From Pseudomonadota bacterium (GTDB lineage Bacteria > Pseudomonadota > Gammaproteobacteria > Burkholderiales > Burkholderiaceae_C), in NCBI GenBank assembly GCA_018240985.1, contig JAFEER010000016.1, positions 1 through 36,673 of the forward strand: a stretch of DNA of 36,673 nucleotides, written 5' to 3'. The notes beneath the pieces were generated by a model. That model had not been told where the DNA came from, searched no databases, and saw only the letters and a program-made list of their open reading frames with translations. Position numbers and translations under genes: made by a program. Positions within the stretch are counted from its first letter, which is position 1, and every line of letters starts with the position of its first letter. Below, piece after piece: positions 16,467 through 24,288 of the stretch.

Positions 16467-17432
16467 ATGACCCAACCCCCTGCGAAGAAGCCCCTGCTGT
16501 CCGGCACGGTGGCTGACAAGTTGTTCGGCTGGCTGGCCAAGGGGGCGGCGCTGCTGACCCTGGGCCTGCTGGTCGGCATCCTGGCCTCTCTGGTGCTGGG
16601 CGCCTGGCCCGCCATCACCACCTACGGCCTGGGTTTCTTCACCAGCACCACCTGGGATCCGGTGCAGAACGAGTACGGCGGCCTGGTGATGATCTACGGC
16701 ACGCTGATCACGTCGATCATCGCGTTGCTGATCGCTGTGCCGGTAAGCTTCGGTATCGCGCTGTTCCTGACCGAGCTCTCCCCCGCCTGGCTCAAGCGCC
16801 CCCTGGGCACGGCCATTGAACTGCTGGCCGCCATACCCTCCATCGTCTACGGCATGTGGGGCCTGATGGTGTTTGCCCCCATCCTGGCCAAGTATGTGCA
16901 ACAACCCCTGCAGGCGCTGCTCTCAGGGGTGCCGGTGCTCGGCGCCCTGGTGTCCGGGCCGCCGGTGGGTATCGGCCTGCTGTCGGCCGGCGTCATCCTG
17001 GCGATCATGATCATTCCGTTCATCGCCTCGGTGATGCGCGACGTGTTCGAGGTAACGCCCGCGCTGCTCAAGGAATCTGCCTACGGCCTGGGCGCCACCA
17101 CCTGGGAAGTGACCGCCAAGGTGGTGTTGCCCTACACCAAGACCGGCGTGATCGGCGGCATCATGCTGGGCCTGGGCCGCGCGCTGGGTGAAACCATGGC
17201 CGTGACCTTCGTCATCGGCAACATGAACCAGCTCAACTCGGTGAGCCTGTTCGAGGCCGCCAACAGCATCACCTCGGCCCTGGCGAACGAGTTTGCCGAA
17301 GCCAGCGAAGGCCTGCACCAGGCATCGCTGATCTACCTGGGCCTGGTGCTGTTCTTCATCACCTTCGTGGTGCTGAGCATCTCCAAGCTGCTGCTGAACC
17401 GTCTGAAAAAGAACGAGGGCAAGAAATCATGA
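16467..17432 (+). CDS. pstC: Phosphate ABC transporter permease PstC
   Basis: This 321-residue protein has six membrane helices and the BPD_transp_1 signature. The EAA loop reads [42 protein letters not shown], which couples to PstB. The N-terminal tail is cytoplasmic (residues 1-25). The ATG at 16467 was chosen over an in-frame GTG 60 bases upstream because the extra part is hydrophilic and not family-like. The stop overlaps the pstA start (ATGA). Confidence 0.95.
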   Translation: MTQPPAKKPLLSGTVADKLFGWLAKGAALLTLGLLVGILASLVLGAWPAITTYGLGFFTSTTWDPVQNEYGGLVMIYGTLITSIIALLIAVPVSFGIALFLTELSPAWLKRPLGTAIELLAAIPSIVYGMWGLMVFAPILAKYVQQPLQALLSGVPVLGALVSGPPVGIGLLSAGVILAIMIIPFIASVMRDVFEVTPALLKESAYGLGATTWEVTAKVVLPYTKTGVIGGIMLGLGRALGETMAVTFVIGNMNQLNSVSLFEAANSITSALANEFAEASEGLHQASLIYLGLVLFFITFVVLSISKLLLNRLKKNEGKKS

Positions 17433-18310
17433 GCACCGCCCAACGCCTCATCAGCGCGGCCGACCAGACCAGCGCGCGGCAGGCCCGCTTCAATAGCCGC
17501 AACCGGGTCAACAAGATCGCCCTGTCGCTGTCGCTCGCGGCCATGCTGTTCGGCCTGTTCTGGCTGGCCTGGATCCTGTGGGAGACGCTGCGCCTGGGTC
17601 TGGGCGGGCTGGATCTGGCCCTGTTCAGCCAGATGACGCCGCCACCCAATGACGAAGGCGGCCTGGCCAACGCCGTCTTTGGCTCCATGATCATGGTGGC
17701 CCTGGCCACCTTTGTGGGCACCCCGATCGGCGTGATGGCCGGCATCTACCTGGCCGAGTACGACACCCATGGCTGGCTGGCGTCCGTCACCCGCTTCGTG
17801 AACGACATTTTGCTGTCCGCCCCCAGCATCGTCATCGGCCTGTTCGTGTATGCCGTGGTGGTGGCGCGCTTCAAGAGCTATTCCGGCTGGGCGGGTGCGA
17901 TGGCGCTGGCGCTGATCGTGATTCCGGTGGTCATCCGCACCACCGAGAACATGCTGCTGCTGGTGCCCGCCGGCCTGCGCGAGGCGGCCTATGCACTGGG
18001 CACGCCGAAGTGGAAGGTCATCATCAAGATCACGCTGCGTGCCGCCAAGGCAGGCGTCATCACTGGTGTGCTGCTGGCCGTGGCCCGCATTGCAGGCGAG
18101 ACGGCGCCGCTGCTATTCACCGCACTGAACAACCAGTTCTGGAATGCCGACCTGTCCAAACCCATGGCCAGCCTTCCGGTAACCATCTTCAAGTTCGCCA
18201 TGAGTCCGTATGAGAATTGGCAGCGCCTGGCCTGGGCCGGCGTGTTCCTCATCACCATGGCGGTCTTGGGCCTGAACATCGTGGCACGCATCGTGACGCG
18301 CCAGAAATAA
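17429..18310 (+). CDS. pstA: Phosphate ABC transporter permease PstA
   Basis: This 293-residue protein has six membrane helices. The conserved parts are [34 protein letters not shown], and the EAA loop [44 protein letters not shown]. It forms the inner-membrane channel with PstC. It overlaps pstC by four bases and is followed by pstB after 16 bases. Confidence 0.95.
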   Translation: MSTAQRLISAADQTSARQARFNSRNRVNKIALSLSLAAMLFGLFWLAWILWETLRLGLGGLDLALFSQMTPPPNDEGGLANAVFGSMIMVALATFVGTPIGVMAGIYLAEYDTHGWLASVTRFVNDILLSAPSIVIGLFVYAVVVARFKSYSGWAGAMALALIVIPVVIRTTENMLLLVPAGLREAAYALGTPKWKVIIKITLRAAKAGVITGVLLAVARIAGETAPLLFTALNNQFWNADLSKPMASLPVTIFKFAMSPYENWQRLAWAGVFLITMAVLGLNIVARIVTRQK

Positions 18311-18326
18311 CGCAGGAAAATCTGTC

Positions 18327-19106
18327 ATGAACGCAATTGCAACTCCCACCGAGGTGGCGAAGATCACGGTGAAAGACCTGAACTTTTACTATGGCAAGTT
18401 CCACGCGCTGAAGAACATCAACCTCTCCATCCCCGAGAACAAGGTCACCGCCTTCATCGGGCCCTCGGGCTGCGGCAAGTCCACGCTCTTGCGCACCTTC
18501 AACCGCATGTTCGAGCTCTACCCCGAGCAGCGCGCCGAAGGCGAGATCGTGCTGGACGGCGAGAACCTGCTGACCAGCAAGCAAGACGTGGCGCTGATCC
18601 GCGCCAAGGTCGGCATGGTGTTCCAAAAGCCCACGCCGTTTCCCATGTCGATCTACGACAACATCGCCTTTGGCGTGAAGCTGTTCGAAAACCTGAGCGC
18701 CACCGACATGGATGAGCGCGTGGAATGGGCGCTGCGCAAGGCAGCGCTGTGGACCGAGGTGAAGGACAAGCTGTCGCAAAGCGGCTCGGGCCTCTCCGGC
18801 GGCCAGCAGCAGCGCCTGTGCATCGCCCGCGGCATCGCCATCAAGCCCGAAGTGCTGCTGCTGGACGAGCCCTGCTCGGCGCTGGATCCGATCTCCACCG
18901 CAAAAGTCGAGGAACTGATCGCCGAGTTGAAGGATGAATACACGGTCGTCATCGTGACCCACAACATGCAGCAGGCCGCGCGCTGCAGCGACTACACGGC
19001 CTATATGTACCTGGGCGACCTGGTGGAGTTTGGTGACACCGAGCAAATGTTCTTCAAACCGCAGCGCAAGGAGACTGAGGACTACATTACCGGCCGCTTT
19101 GGCTGA
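18327..19106 (+). CDS. pstB: Phosphate ABC transporter ATPase PstB
   Basis: This 259-residue ABC ATPase has Walker [10 protein letters not shown] (about 46-54), Q-loop [17 protein letters not shown], signature [14 protein letters not shown], Walker [14 protein letters not shown] and H-loop [10 protein letters not shown]. It is the standard PstB length. It ends 118 bases before phoU, a gap filled by an inverted repeat. Confidence 0.96.
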   Translation: MNAIATPTEVAKITVKDLNFYYGKFHALKNINLSIPENKVTAFIGPSGCGKSTLLRTFNRMFELYPEQRAEGEIVLDGENLLTSKQDVALIRAKVGMVFQKPTPFPMSIYDNIAFGVKLFENLSATDMDERVEWALRKAALWTEVKDKLSQSGSGLSGGQQQRLCIARGIAIKPEVLLLDEPCSALDPISTAKVEELIAELKDEYTVVIVTHNMQQAARCSDYTAYMYLGDLVEFGDTEQMFFKPQRKETEDYITGRFG

Positions 19107-19115
19107 CGGATATTC

Positions 19116-19210
19116 ACTCCCTCCCCTCCGGGGGAGGGTTGGGGTGGGGGCCTGCTGACATTGCCGCCCTGGCCCCCATCCCCGCCTTCCCCCAGTGGGG
19201 GGAAGGAGAA
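19116..19210. repeat. Extragenic inverted repeat inside the pst-pho operon
   Basis: The left arm (about 19116-19152, CTCCCTCCCCTCCGGGGGAG...GGGGTGGGGGCC) is complementary to the right arm (about 19171-19208, GGCCCCCATCCCCGCC...GGGGGGAAGGAG). It fills the pstB-phoU gap and overlaps the only AAGGAG near phoU, so it could act on mRNA stability or on phoU translation. Confidence 0.65.
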
Positions 19211-19224
19211 AGACCAGAGACACC

Positions 19225-19926
19225 ATGACCGACAAACACCTTTCCACCCAATTCGACAGCGACCTCAACCAGGTCTCGGCCCGCGTAATGGAGCTGGGCG
19301 GTCTCGTGGAATCACAGATCCGCCAGGCCATCTACGCGCTCTCGCAGTTCAGCCTCGACGCCGTCGAAGAGGTCGAGCGCATCGAACGCCGCACCAACCA
19401 GATGGAGATCGAGATCGATCACGAGCTCATCACCATCATTGCCCGGCGCCAGCCCACGGCGCGCGACCTGCGCCTGCTGATGACGTTTTCCAAGGCCACC
19501 GCCAACCTGGAGCGCATGGGCGACGAAGCCACGCGCATGGCGCGCATGGTGCGCTCCATCATCGAGAGCGGCGCCGCACGCTCGCTGCCCACCAGCGACC
19601 TGCGCGTGGCGGCCGACCTGGCCTCGGGCCTGCTGCGCAAGGCGCTGGACGCCTTTGCCCGCCTGGACACCCGTGCGGCCGTCTCCATCCTCAAGGAGGA
19701 CGATCAGATCGACCGCGAGTTCGACGGCTTTGTGCGCAAGCTGATCACCTACATGGTGGAAGACCCGCGCACCATCTCGGCCAGCCTGCACCTCGTCTTC
19801 CTGGCCAAGGCCATCGAGCGCATCGGCGACCATTCCAAGAACATTGCCGAGCTCATCGTCTACCTGGTCGAAGGCAAGGACATACGCCATCAGGCGCTGG
19901 ACACGATCGAATCCTCCCTGCAATGA
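19225..19926 (+). CDS. phoU: Phosphate signalling regulator PhoU
   Basis: This 233-residue all-helical protein has two PhoU repeats, each with the metal-binding E/D patterns: MEIEIDHELITIIARRQPTARDLR...NLERMGDEATRMA in the first and DREFDGFVRKLITYM...AIERIGDHSKNIAELIVYLVEG in the second. PhoU links Pst transporter activity to PhoR and restrains the Pho response when phosphate is ample. The ATG at 19225 is used; the frame runs 30 bases further up into the inverted repeat. A terminator-like hairpin separates it from phoB. Confidence 0.95.
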   Translation: MTDKHLSTQFDSDLNQVSARVMELGGLVESQIRQAIYALSQFSLDAVEEVERIERRTNQMEIEIDHELITIIARRQPTARDLRLLMTFSKATANLERMGDEATRMARMVRSIIESGAARSLPTSDLRVAADLASGLLRKALDAFARLDTRAAVSILKEDDQIDREFDGFVRKLITYMVEDPRTISASLHLVFLAKAIERIGDHSKNIAELIVYLVEGKDIRHQALDTIESSLQ

Positions 19927-19963
19927 AACAACACAGACCCCACGCCCCATCGCTGGGCGTAGT

Positions 19964-19991
19964 CCGCGGCCCCTCGGGGCTGCGGCTTTTT
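19964..19991 (+). terminator. Terminator-like hairpin between phoU and phoB
   Basis: CCGCGGCCC-CTCG-GGGCTGCGG is followed by CTTTTTCTT, 37 bases after phoU and 20 before phoB. It probably reduces transcription into phoBR, giving more Pst/PhoU than PhoBR. Confidence 0.65.
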
Positions 19992-20011
19992 CTTATTGGG
20001 GCGGCCCGTCG

Positions 20012-20707
20012 ATGAGCAAACCTCCGCTAGTCCTCATCGTCGAGGACGAACCCGCAATCGCCGAACTGCTGTCGGTGAACCTGCGCCACAACGGCTTTAC
20101 CCCCATCTGGGCCGAAGATGGCACCACCGCGCAGCGCGAGCTCGATGCCGTGCTGCCCGACCTGATCCTGCTCGACTGGATGCTGCCCGGCCAAAGCGGC
20201 CTGCAACTGGCGCGCAAATGGCGTGCCGACGCGCGCAGCAAGGCCGTGCCGATCCTGATGCTGACCGCGCGCGGCGACGAGCCCGACAAGGTCGCAGGCC
20301 TGGACGCCGGTGCCGACGACTACATCACCAAGCCCTTCTCCACCCAGGAACTGCTGGCGCGCATACGCGCCGTGCTGCGCCGGCGCGCCCCCGAGCACAG
20401 TGGCGAGAGCGTCACGGTAGGCGCGCTGCAGCTCGACCCCACGACGCACCGCGTGCACCACGCGGGCCAGGCGCTCAAGCTCGGGCCCACCGAGTTCAAG
20501 CTGCTGCACCACCTGATGCGCAACGCCGAACGCGTGCACAGCCGCGCGCAGCTGCTGGACAAGGTCTGGGGTGACCATGTGTACATCGAAGAGCGCACCG
20601 TGGACGTGCATGTCAAGCGCCTGCGCGAAGCCCTGGGCGACGCAGCCGCCATGGTGGAAACCGTGCGCGGCGCGGGCTACCGTTTGACGGCCCAGGGACA
20701 AGCGTAA
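20012..20707 (+). CDS. phoB: Phosphate regulon response regulator PhoB
   Basis: This 231-residue OmpR-type regulator has a receiver domain (1-122) with the acidic pair at E11/D12, phosphoacceptor D55 (LILLDWMLPG), conserved T in MLTARGDE and K in YITKPFS. The winged-helix DNA-binding domain (about 130-230) has LGPTEFKLLHHLMRN and RTVDVHVKRLREAL. It binds the Pho boxes seen upstream of ppk, ppx and pstS. The ATG was chosen because MSKPPLVLIVEDE is the natural receiver start. It is 209 bases from phoR. Confidence 0.95.
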   Translation: MSKPPLVLIVEDEPAIAELLSVNLRHNGFTPIWAEDGTTAQRELDAVLPDLILLDWMLPGQSGLQLARKWRADARSKAVPILMLTARGDEPDKVAGLDAGADDYITKPFSTQELLARIRAVLRRRAPEHSGESVTVGALQLDPTTHRVHHAGQALKLGPTEFKLLHHLMRNAERVHSRAQLLDKVWGDHVYIEERTVDVHVKRLREALGDAAAMVETVRGAGYRLTAQGQA

Positions 20708-20739
20708 AAATGCTTGATTGGCAAGCTGTCTCGTTGAGA

Positions 20740-20835
20740 TGGGGGCTGGAGCGCCGGCATCTTGCCGGCATCGACGCGCGAGCGTCGCTGGCCCCCACCC
20801 CGGCCCTCCCCCAGAGGGGGAGGGAGTAAGACAGG
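20740..20835. repeat. Copy of the GCCGGCATCTTGCCGGC hairpin repeat between phoB and phoR
   Basis: GGAGCGCCGGCATCTTGCCGGC is followed by TCGACGCGCGAGCGTCG and a CCCCCACCCCGGCCCTCCCC tail ending GAGGGAGTAAG. The same module, in one or the other orientation, is at 23822, 24100 and 36500. It lies within the operon but outside genes. Confidence 0.75.
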
Positions 20836-20861
20836 CCATCCGAGATCCGTTGCCAGTTAAT

Positions 20862-20912
20862 TAAAAATGATAGCTTCCAGCGCCCTTATTTATTGGGCTA
20901 ACGCCATTTTTC
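20862..20912 (+). repeat. Dispersed repeat copy just upstream of phoR
   Basis: AAAAATGATAGCTTCCAGCGCCC...GGGCTAACGCCATTTTT is a compact member of the family at 6104, with complementary GGCG/CGCC and AAAAATG/CATTTTT ends. It occupies the phoR leader, ending five bases before the ATG, so phoR lacks a normal ribosome binding site. Confidence 0.65.
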
Positions 20913-20916
20913 CATC

Positions 20917-22284
20917 ATGCTCTGGCGCATAACGATATTGCTCATCTTCCAGCTGCTCGGTGCTGCCATTGGCATGTGGCTGGGCGGCACCTGGGGGCTG
21001 GCCGCGGGCGTGGCGCTGGCCTCCTGGCTGTGCTGGGGCTGGGGCGCCTGGCGCGGCCTGCGCGTGCTGGGCTGGTTGCGCCAGGGCGGATCGCCCACCG
21101 AAGCCCCCGTCCTGCGCGGCCCGCCAGGCCTGTGGGGCGAAGCCGTAGACCGCATGCGCCGCCTGCTGCGCCAGAGCGAGCACCAGGTAGCCGCCAGCGA
21201 CGCGCGCCTGCAGGCCTTTCTGGCCGCGCTGCAGGCCTCACCCAATGGCGTGATCCTGCTCGATGCCACCGACCACATCGAGTGGTGCAACCAGACAGCA
21301 GCCGATCATCTTGGCCTGGATGCCAAACGCGACCTACTGCAGTCCATCGGCCACCTGCTGCGCGATCCCGACTTCAGCGCCTACCTCTCGGCCGGAGACT
21401 TCACGCACGACCTGCTACTGACCGGGCGCGGCAGCACCAACACGCAGCCAGTGCGGCTGTCGATCCACCTGCATCCCTATGGCGAGGGCCGCAACCTCAT
21501 GCTGACGCGCGATGTGACGCAGCTGGAGCAGGCCGATGCCATGCGGCGCGACTTCGTGGCCAACGTATCGCACGAGATCCGCACGCCGCTGACCGTGCTG
21601 TCAGGCTTTGTGGAAACCCTGCAAACACTGCCGCTGGAAGAATCCGAGCGCACACGCTACCTGGGCCTGATGGCGCAGCAGGCCCACCGCATGCAGCACC
21701 TGGTGCAAGACCTGCTGACGCTCTCGCGCCTGGAAGGCGGTGCATTGCCCAGCACCACGGCCTGGACCAGCGTCCGCACGCTGCTGCAACGCTGCGAGCA
21801 AGAGGGGCGCAACCTCTCGGCGCAAATCACCCCCGCGGGCGCCGCACCCCAGCGCCTGACGTTTCCATCGCCCGAGCATCTGGCGCAATGCGGCGAGATT
21901 GCCGGCAACGCCGAAGAGCTGCACAGCGCTCTGTCCAACCTGATCGGCAACGCCGTGCGCTACACCCCGGCGGGCGGCAGCATCTGCGTCGATTGGCAGC
22001 CACAGGCCGATGGCGGCGCGCGCTTTTCCGTGCGCGACAGCGGCCCCGGCATTGCCCCCGAACATGTGCCGCGCGTGACCGAGCGCTTTTACCGCATAGA
22101 CCGCAGCCGCTCGCGCGACTCGGGCGGCACCGGCCTGGGCCTGGCCATCGCCAAGCACAGCCTGCAGCGCCACGGCGCCACGCTGCACATCGCCAGCGTG
22201 CTGGGCCAGGGCTCAACCTTCAGCGCCCAGTTTCCGGCCCAGCGGCTGCGCGGCAGCGCCCGGCCCCAGCCAACGGCCGCGTAA
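20917..22284 (+). CDS. phoR: Phosphate regulon sensor histidine kinase PhoR
   Basis: This 455-residue kinase has an N-terminal membrane region (about 5-52) with the DUF3329-like opening MLWRITILLIFQLLGAAIGM. A PAS-like domain (about 95-200) is followed by HisKA with VSHEIRTPLTVLSGFVETL (H219), and HATPase with an N-box (LSNLIGNAVRYTPAGG) and G-boxes DSGPGIAPEH and GGTGLGLAIAKH. It has no large periplasmic sensor domain, as usual for PhoR, which senses phosphate through Pst/PhoU. It closes the pst-pho operon. The gene leader consists of a dispersed repeat, so initiation may be weak. Confidence 0.95.
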   Translation: MLWRITILLIFQLLGAAIGMWLGGTWGLAAGVALASWLCWGWGAWRGLRVLGWLRQGGSPTEAPVLRGPPGLWGEAVDRMRRLLRQSEHQVAASDARLQAFLAALQASPNGVILLDATDHIEWCNQTAADHLGLDAKRDLLQSIGHLLRDPDFSAYLSAGDFTHDLLLTGRGSTNTQPVRLSIHLHPYGEGRNLMLTRDVTQLEQADAMRRDFVANVSHEIRTPLTVLSGFVETLQTLPLEESERTRYLGLMAQQAHRMQHLVQDLLTLSRLEGGALPSTTAWTSVRTLLQRCEQEGRNLSAQITPAGAAPQRLTFPSPEHLAQCGEIAGNAEELHSALSNLIGNAVRYTPAGGSICVDWQPQADGGARFSVRDSGPGIAPEHVPRVTERFYRIDRSRSRDSGGTGLGLAIAKHSLQRHGATLHIASVLGQGSTFSAQFPAQRLRGSARPQPTAA

Positions 22285-22346
22285 GGCCGCAACGACCTGG
22301 CTGGCCTGGTAAGCATCTTGGTCAGCATCTGGAAAGGACGGAAATC

Positions 22347-22628
22347 ATGAGCACCGCATTTGACAGCATAAAACAGGGGCTACACGAGGCCATTGCCCAC
22401 GCCAAGGCAGAGGGCGAGGCGCAAATGCACTACCCGCGCGCCGTAGACGTAAAGGCCGTGCGAGCCAAGGTAGGCATGACCCAGGAGCAATTCGCCGCCC
22501 GCTTCGGCTTTTCCACGGCCACCCTGCGGCACTGGGAGCGTGGCGACCGCACGCCCACCGGCCCCTCACTGGTATTGCTCAACGTCATCGAGCGCAACCC
22601 CCAGGCAGTCATTCAAACACTGGCCTGA
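22347..22628 (+). CDS. Orphan NadS/HigA-like helix-turn-helix antitoxin
   Basis: The protein has 93 residues. The C-terminal XRE-type HTH (about 35-90) reads VDVKAVRAKVGMTQEQFAARFG...LRHWERGDRTPTGPSLVLLNVIERNPQAV, close to the NadS family of type II antitoxins. The N-terminal helix (FDSIKQGLHEAIAHAKAEGEA) is also typical. NadS genes normally follow a RelE-like toxin (NadT), but upstream there is only phoR, 62 bases away, and downstream only a repeat. It is probably a solitary antitoxin or repressor left after loss of its toxin. GGAAAGGACGG before the ATG is a good ribosome binding site. Confidence 0.8.
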   Translation: MSTAFDSIKQGLHEAIAHAKAEGEAQMHYPRAVDVKAVRAKVGMTQEQFAARFGFSTATLRHWERGDRTPTGPSLVLLNVIERNPQAVIQTLA

Positions 22629-22682
22629 ACCACCCTCGCCACCAGCTATTGATCTGCCCCATTGAAGTTGTGATGCTTCGTC

Positions 22683-22702
22683 ATTCCGGCGAAAGCCGGA
22701 AT
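22683..22702. repeat. REP-like hairpin ATTCCGGC-GAAA-GCCGGAAT
   Basis: A perfect 8-bp stem with a GAAA tetraloop, inside the motif GTCATTCCGGCGAAAGCC that is widespread between genes in many proteobacteria. Read on the other strand it gives the tell-tale peptide DSGFRRND. Confidence 0.75.
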
Positions 22703-22781
22703 CCAGTGCCAAGGCTACTGTGCAGCAGGGTTTGGCGCGCAAGGCAGGCATGGGGGATTGCCTTTCACCCTCATTTTCATC

Positions 22782-22870
22782 ATGGCTTGGCGCATAGCGA
22801 TATTGCTCATCGTCCAGCTGCTCAGCGCTGCCATCGGTATGTGGCTGGGTGGCAGCTGGGGCTGGCCGCC
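22782..22870 (+). pseudogene. Decayed duplicate of the phoR 5' end
   Basis: The first 84 or so bases match the start of phoR (20917 onward) with about a dozen mismatches. They translate as MAWRIAILLIVQLLSAAIGMWLGGSWG against MLWRITILLIFQLLGAAIGMWLGGTWG in PhoR. One base is then missing (a run of G), and similarity is lost soon after. It is 498 bases downstream of the intact phoR. It is a remnant of a duplication or of recombination with a related locus, not a functional gene. Confidence 0.75.
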
Positions 22871-22943
22871 ATCGAGGCGCCAGCCGCAGCCCATGCTGGC
22901 GGCCTGGGCAAGGCGGGCAACGATGAGCATCCCCGCCATCACC

Positions 22944-23372
22944 TCACAACACCAGCAAATGCTCCGCCTTTGCGCCTGGCACGGCTGCCAGATTCACCCG
23001 GGCATCAAAACTGACAAACCGGCAGCCGTGCCGCAACGCCAGCCCCAGCAAATACGCATCGGTCACCTGCCGGTGCCCCAGCAGCTGCGGCCAATGCAGG
23101 CTGCCTGCATCCAGCAGGCTGTAGTCATCCGCAATGAATTGGTGCGCCGGTGCGGCCGCCGCCTGCGCCAAGCGCTGCGCCACCGCTGCCAGTGGCAGCG
23201 CCTGCGGGTAAGCGGGCTGCGCCATGATGCGCAGGCAGCCGTTTTGCGTAAGCGGGCACGACGCCCAACCGTGATGCAACTCTTGCACCAGCCATTGGCT
23301 GGCGCGCTGGTGGTGCACATGTGCCGCGTCCAGCAAGGCGATGAGCACGTTTACATCGAGCAAGGCACGCAC
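22944..23372 (-). CDS. vapC: VapC-type PIN-domain toxin
   Basis: This 142-residue PIN ribonuclease has acidic residues D6 (ALLDVNVLIALLD), D105 (HRQVTDAYLLGLA) and D123 (FVSFDAR). The second acidic position reads TQNG at 42-45, with Gln instead of the usual Glu, a variant I believe is common in this subfamily. It cleaves RNA when freed from its antitoxin. It starts three bases after the stop of vapB, so the two are one operon. Its 3' end lies about 70 bases from the phoR remnant. Confidence 0.88.
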   Translation of the reverse strand: MRALLDVNVLIALLDAAHVHHQRASQWLVQELHHGWASCPLTQNGCLRIMAQPAYPQALPLAAVAQRLAQAAAAPAHQFIADDYSLLDAGSLHWPQLLGHRQVTDAYLLGLALRHGCRFVSFDARVNLAAVPGAKAEHLLVL

Positions 23373-23375
23373 GGC

Positions 23376-23624
23376 TTACACCCCTTCGCTGTCGCGCAAT
23401 TTGTCGATCAGCTCGTTGCTGACCACCACGCCACGCGGGGCGAAGGGCACAAAACCCGTAGCTGAAGCTGCGCCCCCTGATGCAGCAGCGCCCTGCACTA
23501 CCTGCCCCGTCAGTGCCTGGCGCAACAAGCGCGAAACGACCTTGCCCAGGCTCACGTTTTCCTGCCGCGCCAGCTCTTTGACTGCCATCAAAGCGTCAGG
23601 CTCCAGATCAATAGTGGTTCTCAT
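23376..23624 (-). CDS. vapB: VapB-type ribbon-helix-helix antitoxin
   Basis: The protein has 82 residues. The N-terminal ribbon-helix-helix is MRTTIDLEPDALMAVKELARQENVSLGKVVSRLLRQAL (1-38), and the flexible C-terminal half ends with FAPRGVVVSNELIDKLRDSEGV, which would wrap the VapC PIN domain. It represses its own operon by binding the promoter just upstream (about 23625-23700); the AT-rich ATTGATGTGATGCGCTGATT there contains TGATG repeats that may be operator sites. Confidence 0.85.
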   Translation of the reverse strand: MRTTIDLEPDALMAVKELARQENVSLGKVVSRLLRQALTGQVVQGAAASGGAASATGFVPFAPRGVVVSNELIDKLRDSEGV

Positions 23625-23821
23625 AGCGAGCCCCTTGATTCATTGATGTGATGCGCTGATTCTATCGCATCATGATGCATTAGCATCATCGCACCCAAGA
23701 GCAGTGTCTCCCCCGACGTCATCGACCTTTCCTGCTTCGGGATCTTCTTCACTTCTCGTCCTTCAAATTTCGACGCTAACCCTTGGCCCTTGGAAGTCGA
23801 AAAACGGCGAGCAGCGCAATG

Positions 23822-23895
23822 AGGGGAGCGCCGGCATCTTGCCGGCACCGACGCGCTAGCGTCGCTTGCCCCTACCCCTGCCATCCCCCAGAGGC
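23822..23895. repeat. Copy of the GCCGGCATCTTGCCGGC hairpin repeat
   Basis: GGAGCGCCGGCATCTTGCCGGC is followed by CGACGCGCTAGCGTCG and a CCCCTACCCCTGCCATCCCC tail. It has the same orientation as the copy at 20740. Confidence 0.75.
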
Positions 23896-23953
23896 AAAGG
23901 CATCTACTCATCTTATTTTGATAGTACGCAAGGCTTATTTGGCGCCGGTTTTG

Positions 23954-24060
23954 CTCCCTCTCCCCTCGCGGGAGAGGGTTGGGGAGAGGGGTAGATGAGG
24001 CGCTGCCCCTTTTGAGGGCCCCCTCTCCCCGAGCCCCTCTCCCGCGAGGGGAGAGGGGAG
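23954..24060. repeat. Extragenic palindrome with about 40-bp inverted arms
   Basis: The left arm (23954-23991, CTCCCTCTCCCCTCGCGGGA...GGGGAGAGGGG) and the right arm (24020-24060) are inverted copies with a few changes. It is similar in style to the palindrome at 13501. Confidence 0.75.
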
Positions 24061-24099
24061 CGGTGCAGCGTAAAGACCTGTGTAGATACCCATGCTTTG

Positions 24100-24270
24100 G
24101 GGCAGGGGTGGGGGCCGGCGACGCTTGCGCGTCGATGCCGGCAAGATGCCGGCGCTCCAGCCCCCATCCCAGCCTCGGTGCTGGCGGCGAGACGCCGCCG
24201 CTCTTCAGGCAGTCCACTTCCGCACTGGCGGAACTGGAGCCGCAGCCTTCAGCCCCAAAGGGGGAAGGAG
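24100..24270. repeat. Multi-hairpin dispersed repeat, full copy
   Basis: Four hairpins follow one another: CGACGCTTGCGCGTCG, GCCGGCAAGATGCCGGC, GGCGGCGAGACGCCGCC and ACTTCCGCACTGGCGGAACT. The block from about 24117 to 24252 is nearly identical to 36540-36673 at the other end of the window. It lies just downstream of the thiD stop codon. Confidence 0.85.
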
Positions 24271-24288
24271 TCTGAGACAGCTTGCTAA

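Larger units (their letters stand above)
23625..24288. other. Gene-free stretch filled with extragenic repeats
   Basis: These 664 bases lie between the vapB promoter and the thiD 3' end. The first 75 bases are AT-rich and likely hold the vapBC promoter; CATCATGATG at about 23669 is a small palindrome. The rest is mainly three repeat blocks, listed separately. Short open frames here encode only the repeat-derived peptide APASCRHRRASVA and are not genes. Confidence 0.7.

Noticed and set aside
23501-24270. CRISPR array in the repeat-rich stretch
   Set aside because: The repeats are palindromic, irregular in length and spacing, and no cas gene is near.
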